Shown piece by piece: positions 9,839-17,883 of a stretch of DNA of 35,760 bases. The notes beneath the pieces were generated by a model. The model was given only the letters and a program-made list of their open reading frames with translations, was not told the DNA's origin and did not search any database. Within the stretch, counting starts at the first letter, position 1. Each line of letters opens with the position of its first letter. The stretch is taken from contig JABFRC010000148.1 of assembly GCA_013141375.1 (NCBI GenBank), forward strand, positions 1 through 35,760, written 5' to 3'. The stretch is from Methylococcaceae bacterium. GTDB taxonomy: Bacteria; Pseudomonadota; Gammaproteobacteria; Methylococcales; Methylomonadaceae. The translations under genes and the position numbers were made by a program.

Positions 9839-10276
9839 ATGGATGAAAATACTAAGTTTATTGCCATTAACGGTTTTATTCTGGTGGGAGTTTTGTCATT
9901 GCTGGTGTTTCCGGATGTGATATTCGGGCTGTTTTTTCAGATGCTGCATCTGTTATTAGAATTTGCCCACATCATGTTTGAGTTTATTGAGTCGACCCTG
10001 GATCATGTGGTTGAGCATCTGTTACATACAGAGTTGCATCAGACTCAAGTGATCGTGTTTTACATCATTGTATCGGTGGCCTCAGTAGGTATATACGCTT
10101 TATGGCGAACCGTCCCGCGTTATTACTGGCGGGCCAAAAACCAGTTAATAGCTTTCTGGTTCTGGGAAAAATCAACGACCTATCTTTATTGGCAAGGGCT
10201 AACGGTAAGCCAAAAAACAAAATTAGTGACCGTTTCTGCCCTCAGCCTCTATTTGCTTTCATTTCTGGTTTTTTGA
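9839..10276 (+). CDS. Small hypothetical multi-pass membrane protein
   Basis: A 145-residue protein I do not recognise. It has hydrophobic segments at about 7-24, 26-47, 69-89 and 128-145, with an acidic, His-containing amphipathic stretch (48-68) and an aromatic, basic stretch (90-120, rich in Trp and Tyr). It probably has three or four membrane spans and ends directly in the last one. A GAGG ribosome-binding site lies 8 nt before the ATG. It starts 42 nt after purL and a strong terminator follows its stop, so it is the last gene of this transcription unit. No catalytic motif is visible. Confidence 0.65.
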   Translation: MDENTKFIAINGFILVGVLSLLVFPDVIFGLFFQMLHLLLEFAHIMFEFIESTLDHVVEHLLHTELHQTQVIVFYIIVSVASVGIYALWRTVPRYYWRAKNQLIAFWFWEKSTTYLYWQGLTVSQKTKLVTVSALSLYLLSFLVF

Positions 10277-10287
10277 TGGGACATAGG

Positions 10288-10324
10288 ACATAGCCCTGAT
10301 CGAATCGATCAGGGCTATGTTTTT
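10288..10324 (+). terminator. Rho-independent terminator after the purL unit
   Basis: A perfect 16-bp inverted repeat (10288-10303 with 10305-10320; the innermost bases form the loop) is followed by a T run ending at 10324. It lies 11 nt after the membrane-protein stop. It can also serve the convergent minus-strand gene, although the T run is better on the plus side. Confidence 0.9.
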
Positions 10325-10363
10325 ATCGACTTTTGTAATACTGCGGGTTTTGAAACGCGAGTT

Positions 10364-10792
10364 TTAATATCTACCTACGCCATTACCCAAAAAAGATCCG
10401 GCTGCTGCGCCCAAACCTGCAGCAATCGGGTCACCATTGCCAATTTCATACCCTAAGACACTACCGATGACGCCGCCTGCAAGTCCTTGATGCGAGCGTG
10501 GATCAGCATAGCTTGAGTAACGCGGTGGCGGCGCATAGTACTGTGGTTGCTGTTGGTAGTATTGCACTTGTGGTTGTGGTGCGTAATACACTTGCGGCGC
10601 AGGTGCATAGATGACCTGGGCAGGTGGGGCATAGACAACGTGAGGCTGCGGATAGTAACCACCGTGATGGCCATGATGTCCGTGGTGGTGACCATGCCCA
10701 TGCCCACCCCAGTCATCTCTGTCTGCATAGGAAGCAGGGGCAATAAGAAGAGCCGCTGCTGCTAAAGGAAGCAATAAAAACATTTTTTTCAT
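10364..10792 (-). CDS. Secreted His-rich glycine-zipper protein (copy 1)
   Basis: A 142-residue protein in four parts: a signal peptide (cleavage near A23, SYA before DRD); a His/Gly-rich tract at 29-45 that could bind Ni, Zn or Cu; a low-complexity Tyr-Ala-Pro/Gln region (52-92) of YAP-type repeats; and a C-terminal glycine-zipper block (96-137, SVLGYEIGNGDP and GLGAAAGSFLGN). Glycine-zipper 2TM domains occur in envelope proteins that may insert into membranes. An AGGGGA ribosome-binding site precedes the ATG. It lies 29 nt downstream of a paralogue with the same C-terminal block, so the two form a tandem pair, probably one transcript. Function is unknown; an envelope or metal-related role is inference. 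Confidence 0.75.
   Translation of the reverse strand: MKKMFLLLPLAAAALLIAPASYADRDDWGGHGHGHHHGHHGHHGGYYPQPHVVYAPPAQVIYAPAPQVYYAPQPQVQYYQQQPQYYAPPPRYSSYADPRSHQGLAGGVIGSVLGYEIGNGDPIAAGLGAAAGSFLGNGVGRY
10382..10507. repeat. Duplicated glycine-zipper coding block, copy 1
   Basis: This 126-bp segment, encoding the C-terminal 42 residues of the glycine-zipper domain, is closely similar to 10843-10968 in the adjacent gene. The two blocks differ at very few residues (for example I/V and A/T), while the rest of the two genes has diverged. It points to local tandem duplication with constraint on this domain only. Confidence 0.75.
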
Positions 10793-10821
10793 TTGAATTC
10801 CCCTAATTAATATAAAGTAAA

Positions 10822-11136
10822 TTAACGTCTTCCGGCGATGTTGTTGCCCAGGAAAGACCCGGCAGCAGCGCCTAAACCAGTTGCAATTGGATCACCGTTG
10901 CCAATTTCATAGCCTAATACACTGCCGACAACACCACCTGCCAAGCCTTGGTGCGAACGTGGGTCCGCTGGGCGAGGCGGCTGTGGATAATATCCGGGTG
11001 CTTGTTGCGGGTAATAGCCAGCTTCTTCATGATGTCTATGTTTATGGTGACCTCTGCCGTGACCGTCAGCGTGTACATTCGAACTATAAAAGCCAGCTAA
11101 TGCAGCTATCTGAAGTAATAAAAGCCAATTTTTCAT
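10822..11136 (-). CDS. Secreted His-rich glycine-zipper protein (copy 2)
   Basis: A 104-residue paralogue of the next gene downstream. It has a signal peptide (cleavage near A23), a His/Arg/Gly tract at 25-37, a short Tyr-Pro-Gln linker (40-55) and the same glycine-zipper block at 57-98, ending NNIAGRR. It is shorter than its partner because it lacks the YAP-repeat region. It is the first gene of the pair on the minus strand and diverges from rapA across a 287-nt gap. Function is unknown; the shared block suggests a common membrane or envelope target, and the His tracts suggest metal binding. Confidence 0.72.
   Translation of the reverse strand: MKNWLLLLQIAALAGFYSSNVHADGHGRGHHKHRHHEEAGYYPQQAPGYYPQPPRPADPRSHQGLAGGVVGSVLGYEIGNGDPIATGLGAAAGSFLGNNIAGRR
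10843..10968. repeat. Duplicated glycine-zipper coding block, copy 2
   Basis: The partner of the block at 10382-10507, in the same orientation 461 bp away and encoding an almost identical 42-residue domain. Confidence 0.75.
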
Positions 11137-11310
11137 TTGTTTTTCCCTGTTAGATTTTAAGAGTTAATTGGGTTATCGACTTGATTGCGAGAACCTTGGT
11201 ACAGATAGTATGCCGTTGAAGCTGAATGAATTCTTAACCAAATTGTAAAATTTGATGAGATGTTCGGAATTCTGTGAGGTAGTTGGCAAGTGGAAAATCA
11301 AATGCCGACT

Positions 11311-11331
11311 TCAGTGTTTATATGACACTGA
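11311..11331. other. Inverted repeat upstream of rapA
   Basis: A 7-bp inverted repeat (TCAGTGT, 7-nt spacer, ACACTGA) lies about 50 nt before the rapA -10 element, in the gap between the divergent glycine-zipper genes and rapA. No T run follows, so it is more likely a protein-binding site than a terminator. The rest of 11137-11423 shows nothing else I can name. Confidence 0.3.
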
Positions 11332-11379
11332 TTGCCGGCTACTTTGCTAGCCAAATCGCCAATCATGCCTGTCGTCGAT

Positions 11380-11385
11380 TATAAT
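11380..11385 (+). promoter_or_regulatory. Perfect -10 element for rapA
   Basis: TATAAT at 11380-11385 lies 38 nt before the rapA ATG. No convincing -35 box stands 16-18 nt upstream. The sequence around it (TTATAATGGCGC, then AATTTT) closely matches that at the dapA promoter. Confidence 0.5.
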
Positions 11386-11423
11386 GGCGCTAATTTTGAC
11401 CACTCATAACGGCACATCAGTAC

Positions 11424-14279
11424 ATGGAACCATTTATCCCCGGCCAACGCTGGATTAGCAATACCGAGTCAGAACTTGGACTTGGACTCATTCTTGAAGT
11501 CAGTTTTAATCGTGTTACGGTACTTTTTTTGGCCAGCGACGAAAGACGAATGTACGCGCAAGATAACGCCCCATTAACACGGGTAAGGTATTCAGTGGGT
11601 GATGTTGTTGAGTCGATAGACGAAGAAAAAATCACCATTTCCTCTGTGGTTGAGCAAGAAGGTTTACTAACCTACGTTGGCAAGACAGCCGATGGTGAAG
11701 AGCTGGAACTGGAAGAAATCGAGCTAAACCACCACATTCAGTTCAACAAGCCACAAGACCGATTGTTGATTGGTCAGACCGATCCCAGTCCTTGGTTTCT
11801 GTTGCGCTACCAAACTTGGGTGCGCTTACAGCAACATCAGCAATCCCAGGTTAAAGGTCTCTTGGGTGGACGTACCTCGTTAATTCCTCATCAGTTGTTT
11901 ATCGCTCATGAATCAGCCAATCGTTTAGCGCCGCGCATTATGCTTGCCGACGAAGTAGGGCTGGGGAAAACTATTGAAGCAGGTTTGATTCTGCATCATC
12001 GATTAATCAATGGCTTAAGCAAGCGCGTACTGATTATTGTGCCGGAGAGCTTGTTGCACCAGTGGTTAGTGGAAATGCTTAGACGCTTTAATCTGCGCTT
12101 TAGTATCTTTGATGAAGCCCGCTGCCTGGAAGAGTTGGGCGATGACAGCATTTTGGCCGGTGCTCAGGAATACGATGACGAAGAAGCTCAATCGGGTGGG
12201 GCGCATAATCCTTTTCTGAATGAGCAACTCGTACTTTGCAGTCAGAGTTTCTTTGCCAATTACCCGCGCCGCCAACAACAGGCCGTGCAAGCCGGATGGG
12301 ATTTGGTTGTTGTCGATGAGGCGCACCATCTGCAATGGAACGAACAAGCACCAAGTCCAGAATACTTATTTGTCGAGCAACTGGGCCAGATTTCTCCCAG
12401 CTTGATATTGCTTACAGCGACGCCGGAACAGCTTGGTAAGGAAAGCCATTTTGCGCAGTTGAGATTGCTGGATCCTGATCGCTTTTACAGCTTTGCCGCC
12501 TTTGATGAGGAAGAGCGCCAGTTTGAACCCGTCGCTAATGCCGCCAAGGTGTTACTGGCAGACAAGCCGCTTGATCAGGAAGCACGGCAAAATTTAACCC
12601 GCTTACTCAAAGACGACAATGTCGATGGTCTGCTGAAGAATTTGGACGATGCCGAGAAATCTGCATCGGCGCGTTCTACATTGATCTCTATTTTGCTTGA
12701 TCATCATGGCACGGGGCGGATTCTATTTAGAAATTCCCGCCAAACCGTACAAGGTTTTCCTGAGCGCGAACTTCATGGTCATGCGCTGGATGGCGTCATC
12801 CCGGATGGATCGATTCCTCAATCGGAAGCTGATCTACAAAATGATCCCCGCTATCTCTGGCTGGTCAATCAGGTAAAGACATTAGCCGGGCAAAAGGCTT
12901 TATTGATCTGTAAACACGCACAAACGGCAATTGATCTGGAACAAGCCTTGAAAAACCGTGCCGGTATTGCTTCGGCGGTGTTTCATGAAGGTATGAGTAT
13001 CATTGAGCGAGATCGTGCGGCAGCCTATTTTGCCGACCAAGAAAGTGCAGCGCGCCTGCTGATTTGCTCGGAAATCGGCAGTGAAGGCCGCAACTTTCAG
13101 TTTGTGCATCACCTGATTCTCTGGGACTTGCCGACCAATCCGGATTTATTGCAGCAGCGCATTGGCCGTCTCGATCGGATTGGTCAAAAGCACATCATTC
13201 AAATTCATGTGCCCTATATCAACAAAAGCACTGGCCAGAAGTTGTTCCGCTGGTATGACGAAGGCTTGAATGCATTTCGTTGCAATAGTTCGTCTGCACA
13301 ACGCGTGGCGGATATTCTGAACTCTGAATTATTGGATGTGCTTAAAGCGGCGGACTCCTCAGGACTTGATGCGTTTGTTGAAAAAACCCGTTCCTTAAGC
13401 GTTGAGCTGGAGCAGCAAATGCACAATGGTCGTGATCAATTGCTTGAACTCAACTCATGCCGCAAAGAACTGGCTGAAGACTTGATTGATCAGTTGAATG
13501 CTTTTGAAAAAGAAGGCGCACTGTGGCCGTACATGGAAGATTTGTTTGAATGTTATGGCGTCGACACTGAATTTCATTCGCCAGACTGTTTCATTGTTCG
13601 TCCGGGAGACCATTTGCGAATTTCGCATTTTCCAGGATTAAATGAAGACGGTTTGACCGTAACCGGCAATCGTCAAATAGCCCTAGAGCGCGAAGAGTTC
13701 CAGTTTATTACTTGGGAACATCCGCTGGTGACGGCGTCAATGGACTTGGTGCTATCCAGTGAAACCGGCAATGCGGCTATCAGCGTGGTAAAACACGAAC
13801 AGCTAAGAGGCGGGCAGTTTTTATTGGAGTGCCTATTTGTCGTGGAGTGCAGCGCGCCGGCAGAACTGCAAATTGGCCGATTCTTGCCGCATACGCCAAT
13901 TCGGGTTTTGATTGATCAGAACAAAAAAGATCAAACCGAAGCTATAGAGCATCGTGATTTAATCGAGCCCGGCATTAAATTTGATAAGCAAAAAATCACT
14001 GCATTTTTAGGTAACCAACGATTGCATTTGGCAAATATGTTGGTCATCGCAGAGCAGAAAGCGAAAAATGACATGGATGATTTGGTTGCTAATGCGACAG
14101 CTAGAATGCTTGAATCACTAAGTGCGGAAATCAAACGTCTGGTCAGATTACAAAAAGTAAACCCCAGTATTAAAACCGAAGAAATTGAGCAGCTTAAAGA
14201 TGTTGCGATGCTCGCGCATGAAAACATTCAATCTGCACAGTTAAGGCTGGATGCGGTTCGCTTTATTATTACCAGTTGA
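11424..14279 (+). CDS. rapA: RNA polymerase-associated helicase RapA (HepA)
   Basis: RapA is a SWI2/SNF2 ATPase that binds RNA polymerase and helps recycle it after termination. At 951 residues it is close to the E. coli protein (968). Visible parts are Tudor-like N-terminal domains (about 1-110), the Walker A motif LADEVGLGKT (174-183), the DEAH box at 298-301 (VVVDEAHHL), and a second RecA domain with EGRNFQF and QQRIGRLDRIGQ. The C-terminal RapA-specific region follows. The family N-terminus (FIPGQRWISNTE) supports the ATG at 11424, although no strong ribosome-binding site precedes it. The stop lies just before the ribosome-binding site of the downstream S1-domain gene. Confidence 0.96.
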   Translation: MEPFIPGQRWISNTESELGLGLILEVSFNRVTVLFLASDERRMYAQDNAPLTRVRYSVGDVVESIDEEKITISSVVEQEGLLTYVGKTADGEELELEEIELNHHIQFNKPQDRLLIGQTDPSPWFLLRYQTWVRLQQHQQSQVKGLLGGRTSLIPHQLFIAHESANRLAPRIMLADEVGLGKTIEAGLILHHRLINGLSKRVLIIVPESLLHQWLVEMLRRFNLRFSIFDEARCLEELGDDSILAGAQEYDDEEAQSGGAHNPFLNEQLVLCSQSFFANYPRRQQQAVQAGWDLVVVDEAHHLQWNEQAPSPEYLFVEQLGQISPSLILLTATPEQLGKESHFAQLRLLDPDRFYSFAAFDEEERQFEPVANAAKVLLADKPLDQEARQNLTRLLKDDNVDGLLKNLDDAEKSASARSTLISILLDHHGTGRILFRNSRQTVQGFPERELHGHALDGVIPDGSIPQSEADLQNDPRYLWLVNQVKTLAGQKALLICKHAQTAIDLEQALKNRAGIASAVFHEGMSIIERDRAAAYFADQESAARLLICSEIGSEGRNFQFVHHLILWDLPTNPDLLQQRIGRLDRIGQKHIIQIHVPYINKSTGQKLFRWYDEGLNAFRCNSSSAQRVADILNSELLDVLKAADSSGLDAFVEKTRSLSVELEQQMHNGRDQLLELNSCRKELAEDLIDQLNAFEKEGALWPYMEDLFECYGVDTEFHSPDCFIVRPGDHLRISHFPGLNEDGLTVTGNRQIALEREEFQFITWEHPLVTASMDLVLSSETGNAAISVVKHEQLRGGQFLLECLFVVECSAPAELQIGRFLPHTPIRVLIDQNKKDQTEAIEHRDLIEPGIKFDKQKITAFLGNQRLHLANMLVIAEQKAKNDMDDLVANATARMLESLSAEIKRLVRLQKVNPSIKTEEIEQLKDVAMLAHENIQSAQLRLDAVRFIITS

Positions 14280-14290
14280 GGCTCAGCACT

Positions 14291-15115
14291 ATGTTACAGA
14301 TAGGTAAAATCAACACCTTAAAGGTGGTTAAGCTACAAGCGAGCAGCATCTATCTGGGCTCTGAGGCTTCCAATAAAGTCCTGCTGGTGGATAAAGCACC
14401 GGCAGACATCAAATTGGGAGACACGCTGGAGGTCTTCGTGTATGTCGATTCAGAAGGCCATTTGGCGGCAACGACTAAAATACCTTTGGCCCAGGTTGAT
14501 GATATCGCCTGGCTGAAAGTGGCTTCGCTCAATTATGTCGGAGCGTTTCTGGATTGGGGCTTGCCAAAGGAATTACTGCTGCCTTTCAGCGAACAGCATC
14601 ATGAAATGGAAGTCGGCAAATCGTATTTGGTCAGAGTATTTCTGGACGATCAAAACCGCATTGCCGCAACGACCAAAATTGACAGATATTTAAGCGATGA
14701 ATCGGAAGATTTCAAGGCCAGAGAAAAAGTATCGCTAATCATTGCCGACAAAACCGATTTGGGCGTCAAAGCCATCATCAACAACACCCATTGGGGCATG
14801 CTGTACCAGAATGAGTTGTTCCAGCCGGTAAAAAAAGGCCAAAAGATTGACGGCTATATCAAGCATGTCAGGGAAGATTACAAGATTGACCTTGTTTTAC
14901 AGCAACCAGGTTATGGCAAGGTGTTGTCGCTCACGGATAATATTTTGGCTAAGCTAAAACAAAATAACGGCGTGTTGCTGATCAGCGATAAAAGCCCACC
15001 GGAAGTTATTTATTCAACCTTCGGCGTCAGTAAAAAAGTGTTCAAGCAGGCTATTGGGGCCTTGTACAAAAAGCAATTGATTACCATCGATAAAGCAGGG
15101 ATTAAACTTAACTAA
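14291..15115 (+). CDS. cvfB: CvfB-like S1-domain RNA-binding protein
   Basis: This protein resembles the CvfB/YitL family: three S1-like beta-barrels (about residues 1-60, 65-130 and 135-205) followed by a winged helix (about 210-274). Repeated G-D-x-L-E-V-F-V-Y and I-A-A-T-T-K-I segments mark the S1-like units. Members bind RNA; the Staphylococcus protein affects virulence gene expression, and the bacterial role is otherwise little known. The ATG at 14291 is preferred because TGAGG, which overlaps the rapA stop, lies 9 nt upstream. A TTG at 14276 would add five residues. The tight junction implies co-expression with rapA and a possible role near transcription. Confidence 0.85.
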   Translation: MLQIGKINTLKVVKLQASSIYLGSEASNKVLLVDKAPADIKLGDTLEVFVYVDSEGHLAATTKIPLAQVDDIAWLKVASLNYVGAFLDWGLPKELLLPFSEQHHEMEVGKSYLVRVFLDDQNRIAATTKIDRYLSDESEDFKAREKVSLIIADKTDLGVKAIINNTHWGMLYQNELFQPVKKGQKIDGYIKHVREDYKIDLVLQQPGYGKVLSLTDNILAKLKQNNGVLLISDKSPPEVIYSTFGVSKKVFKQAIGALYKKQLITIDKAGIKLN

Positions 15116-15128
15116 ATCCTCATAGCCA

Positions 15129-15152
15129 GGGCTTTTTCAATTCTTAAAGCCC
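15129..15152. terminator. Weak hairpin between convergent cvfB and rimK-like genes
   Basis: A 7-bp stem (GGGCTTT at 15129-15135 with AAAGCCC at 15146-15152) overlaps the stop codon of the minus-strand gene. There is no long T run on either side, so termination is only possible, not shown. Confidence 0.3.
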
Positions 15153-16616
15153 CTTGCTTCGATTCTCCATTCGCCTGAGCAATTCGGTCAAAATCAAACG
15201 ATACAGCTCATCGCCTAAATAACTGTCTTCGATGCCGCTGTCGATATTGGGGTTGTCGTTGACTTCTATCACATAGCCTTTGCCGTTTTTCTCTTTGACA
15301 TCCACGCCGTATAAGCCGTCGCCGATGAACTGCGTGGCTTTTAACGCGGCTTCGAGAACTGCTTTTGGCGCTTCAAAAGTGGGCAAGGTATCGAACTTGC
15401 CGCTGTCGGTGCGTTTGCTGCCGTGACGGTAAATCTGCCAATGGTTTTTCACCATGTAGTAGCGGCAGGCGTATAGGGCCTTGTTGTTAAATACGCCGAT
15501 GCGCCAGTCGAAATCGGTGTAGAGAAATTCCTGCGCCAGCAACAGTGCCGATTGTTCGAATAACTCTGCCACTTTAATATCCAGTTCTTGCCGCGTGTGT
15601 ACTTTGACGATGCCGCGTGAGAAAGAACCGTCGGGAATTTTGATCACGATCGGAAAGCCGGCGTCCACTTCCAGCAAGTCCAGATGCGCAGTATTGCCTT
15701 TATGCAGTATCCAGGTGCGCGGCGAGGGTACTTTGTGGGTACGGAAGAGGTCTGCCAGATAGACTTTATTGGTGCAGCGCAGCATCGAAGTGGGATCGTC
15801 AATGACCACCAAGCCTTCAGCTTCGGCCTTTTTGGCGAAGCGATAGGTGTAGTGGTCGATGGACGTGGTTTCCCGGATAAACAAGCCGTCAAATTCAGGC
15901 AATCGCCCGTAGTGCTGTTGGCTGATCAATTCGACGTCTATGCCTAATTCACGGCCGATTTTGATGAATTTTTTCAGCGCGCCTCGATTGCTGGGCGGCA
16001 GTTGTTCTTCCGGATTGACCAAAATGGCCAGATCATAACGGGCGCTTTTACGGATGCGGCCTTTACGCCAGATTTTTTTACTGAACTTGTCTAGTGCATC
16101 GGCAAATAGCGTTTGTTGCGACTCATCCAGCTCGCGCGGCGATATGGCGTTTAAGTCGGTGATTTCCCATTGCTGACCAAAGTGCAGGGTGATCTCCAAA
16201 ATCGGACAAGTGAAGCGCTCAAATAACAAACGGGCAAGTTCCTGGAAGGCGGGTTCCGGCGCAGTGCCGAAGTAGCTTCGGAACACATATTCGGTGTCTT
16301 TGGCCCGATGTTTAAATGCTTTTGCCAGTGGCCCTGTCAGGTCTTCAAGTTGCAAGCGATACAGGGCATTTTTGCCTAAATCATTCAGTGTTTTAACTGA
16401 CGGAATGACATGGTGGCCTCTGGCTTCGGCAAGCAACGAGCAGTAATAGCCATCGGATAGATAGGAATAGCTGCTGCACAGATTGATCACCCGTACCCGT
16501 TGTTCGGAGTCACCTTGCTCGGTCGCCAGATAGTTTTCGAAGGTGATGACCTGGTTACTGGGGTAATACGGGCTCCAGTCGGAAAGATTGTCAACAACCA
16601 GCAGTGTGCGAGCCAT
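15144..16616 (-). CDS. RimK-like ATP-grasp ligase with an N-terminal RLAN-type domain
   Basis: A 490-residue protein. Residues about 1-150 match the domain found N-terminal to some RimK-like ATP-grasp enzymes; 195-290 is a pre-ATP-grasp region; 290-484 is the ATP-grasp fold. Catalytic landmarks are K326 (IVIKIPDG), the SFSRG loop (331-335), D439 (GVDV), and E451 and N453 (EVNDNPN) for Mg-ATP. RimK-type enzymes join an amino acid, often glutamate, to a carboxyl group of a peptide, protein or small molecule. This one is longer than RimK itself (about 300 residues), so it is not ribosomal S6 modification enzyme by length. It is divergent from a zinc-peptidase-like gene and a GNAT-peptidase fusion, suggesting a joint pathway. 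The acceptor is unknown. Confidence 0.85.
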   Translation of the reverse strand: MARTLLVVDNLSDWSPYYPSNQVITFENYLATEQGDSEQRVRVINLCSSYSYLSDGYYCSLLAEARGHHVIPSVKTLNDLGKNALYRLQLEDLTGPLAKAFKHRAKDTEYVFRSYFGTAPEPAFQELARLLFERFTCPILEITLHFGQQWEITDLNAISPRELDESQQTLFADALDKFSKKIWRKGRIRKSARYDLAILVNPEEQLPPSNRGALKKFIKIGRELGIDVELISQQHYGRLPEFDGLFIRETTSIDHYTYRFAKKAEAEGLVVIDDPTSMLRCTNKVYLADLFRTHKVPSPRTWILHKGNTAHLDLLEVDAGFPIVIKIPDGSFSRGIVKVHTRQELDIKVAELFEQSALLLAQEFLYTDFDWRIGVFNNKALYACRYYMVKNHWQIYRHGSKRTDSGKFDTLPTFEAPKAVLEAALKATQFIGDGLYGVDVKEKNGKGYVIEVNDNPNIDSGIEDSYLGDELYRLILTELLRRMENRSKGL

Positions 16617-16662
16617 AGCTAATAAAATCCTGTAGTAATATCATGGGTAAGGTGTCGGGCGG

Positions 16663-16729
16663 GTTTAACCGTCCGTGGCGAGCAGAATCATGAACGGCTT
16701 AATCTAAACTCAGGATGAACGGTTTAGTC
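16663..16729. promoter_or_regulatory. Repeated ACGGYTTA-like elements in the divergent promoter
   Basis: Two direct copies of a 15-bp element, ATGAACGGCTTAATC (16690-16704) and ATGAACGGTTTAGTC (16715-16729), match at 13 of 15 positions with a 25-bp period. A third, inverted, shorter copy (GACGGTTAAAC on the minus strand) lies at 16663-16673. They fill the 169-nt gap between the RimK-like gene and the DUF2817 gene, so one regulator could act on both directions. No obvious sigma-70 pair could be assigned. Confidence 0.45.
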
Positions 16730-16785
16730 ATCACTTAAGAGCGAAGGGACTGGCACTATGCTAACAAAACATTCGGGTAATCAAT

Positions 16786-17883
16786 ATGAATTACAGCTGC
16801 CCTTCTACCGATATTGATATACAGGTTTTTCCTGCAAGTTATTTGCTTGCTCGGAAGCATTTTCAGCATAAAGTTGAAAAGCTGACTTTGCCTACGCAAA
16901 CAGCATCATATTCTTGTCCCGGTACTACGCCGGATGGTGAGGCGTTGACTACAGATACAGTGTGGATAGGTGATTCTGACGCATCAAAAGTAGTAGTGTT
17001 AATTAGTGCGACTCACGGTATAGAAGGCTTTGCCGGTAGTGCAATAGAGATTGATTTTCTTAACTTGCTGGGGTCAGGGCAAATATCACTCCCACAAAAT
17101 ACGGCGGTATTGCTGATTCACGCTCTGACACCATGGGGTTATGCCTGGCACCGGCGCTGCGATGAGGATGGCGTTGATATTAATCGCAATCTGCTCGATT
17201 TTTCGCGGCCCTTACCTGAAAACATTGGTTATGATTTACTTCGACCTACCTTTTTTTGGGCAGATGCTCAGCAAAGAAAAAAAGTCTGCGCTGAATTTGC
17301 CCAGCAACATGGCCGGGAAGCGTTGGAAAAAGCCATCAGTGCTGGGCAATATAATGACCCTTCCGGGCCTTTTTATGGCGGCAAAGTGCCTGCGCATGGC
17401 CGCTTGGTGACTGAACAACTAATGCGCGAGTATAACTTGCAGGACCGTGATTTGGCGGTGATTGATTTGCATACGGGCCTCGGATCCTACGGTTATGGTG
17501 AGATTATTTGCGACCATCAGCCGGATAGTGCAGGCACCAGGGTCGCGCATGCTTGGTATGGTGATTCAGTGACTTTGCCTTTATTGGGCACGTCCAGTTC
17601 AGTCCCTAAGACCGGTCTGCTGGATTATGCCTGGCATGCGATTATGAGTGAGCGCAGTTGCTACATAACGCTGGAATTCGGCACCTTTAGCACAGATCAA
17701 TTGTTTGAAGTGCTATTGCGAGACCATCAGATCTGGGCGCATGAGACGGACTTGCCAACGCGATTAGCGCAGGCAAAATCCATGCGTCATCACTTTTGCC
17801 CGAATGACCAGGCTTGGCAAGAAATGGTGTTGTTTCGTGCCAGACAAGTAATTAGCCAGGCAATACATGGAGTGTCATCTTGA
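16786..17883 (+). CDS. DUF2817 zinc-carboxypeptidase-like protein (M14 fold)
   Basis: A 365-residue DUF2817 protein related to M14 carboxypeptidases and AstE/aspartoacylase deacylases. The metal-binding residues can be traced: H77 and E80 (ATHGIEG, the HxxE motif) and H229 (DLHTGLG). R134-N135 (DINRN) match the substrate-carboxylate residues and E297 (TLEFGT) the catalytic glutamate. It has no signal peptide, so it should act in the cytoplasm. It may hydrolyse a C-terminal amide or peptide bond, possibly the one made by the neighbouring ATP-grasp enzyme; that link is inference. Its stop overlaps the next gene by 4 nt (TTGA). Confidence 0.85.
   Translation: MNYSCPSTDIDIQVFPASYLLARKHFQHKVEKLTLPTQTASYSCPGTTPDGEALTTDTVWIGDSDASKVVVLISATHGIEGFAGSAIEIDFLNLLGSGQISLPQNTAVLLIHALTPWGYAWHRRCDEDGVDINRNLLDFSRPLPENIGYDLLRPTFFWADAQQRKKVCAEFAQQHGREALEKAISAGQYNDPSGPFYGGKVPAHGRLVTEQLMREYNLQDRDLAVIDLHTGLGSYGYGEIICDHQPDSAGTRVAHAWYGDSVTLPLLGTSSSVPKTGLLDYAWHAIMSERSCYITLEFGTFSTDQLFEVLLRDHQIWAHETDLPTRLAQAKSMRHHFCPNDQAWQEMVLFRARQVISQAIHGVSS

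Noticed and set aside
15144-16616. Naming the ATP-grasp gene rimK
   Set aside because: It is about 490 residues with an extra N-terminal domain, unlike the ribosomal S6 ligase, so the symbol would mislead.
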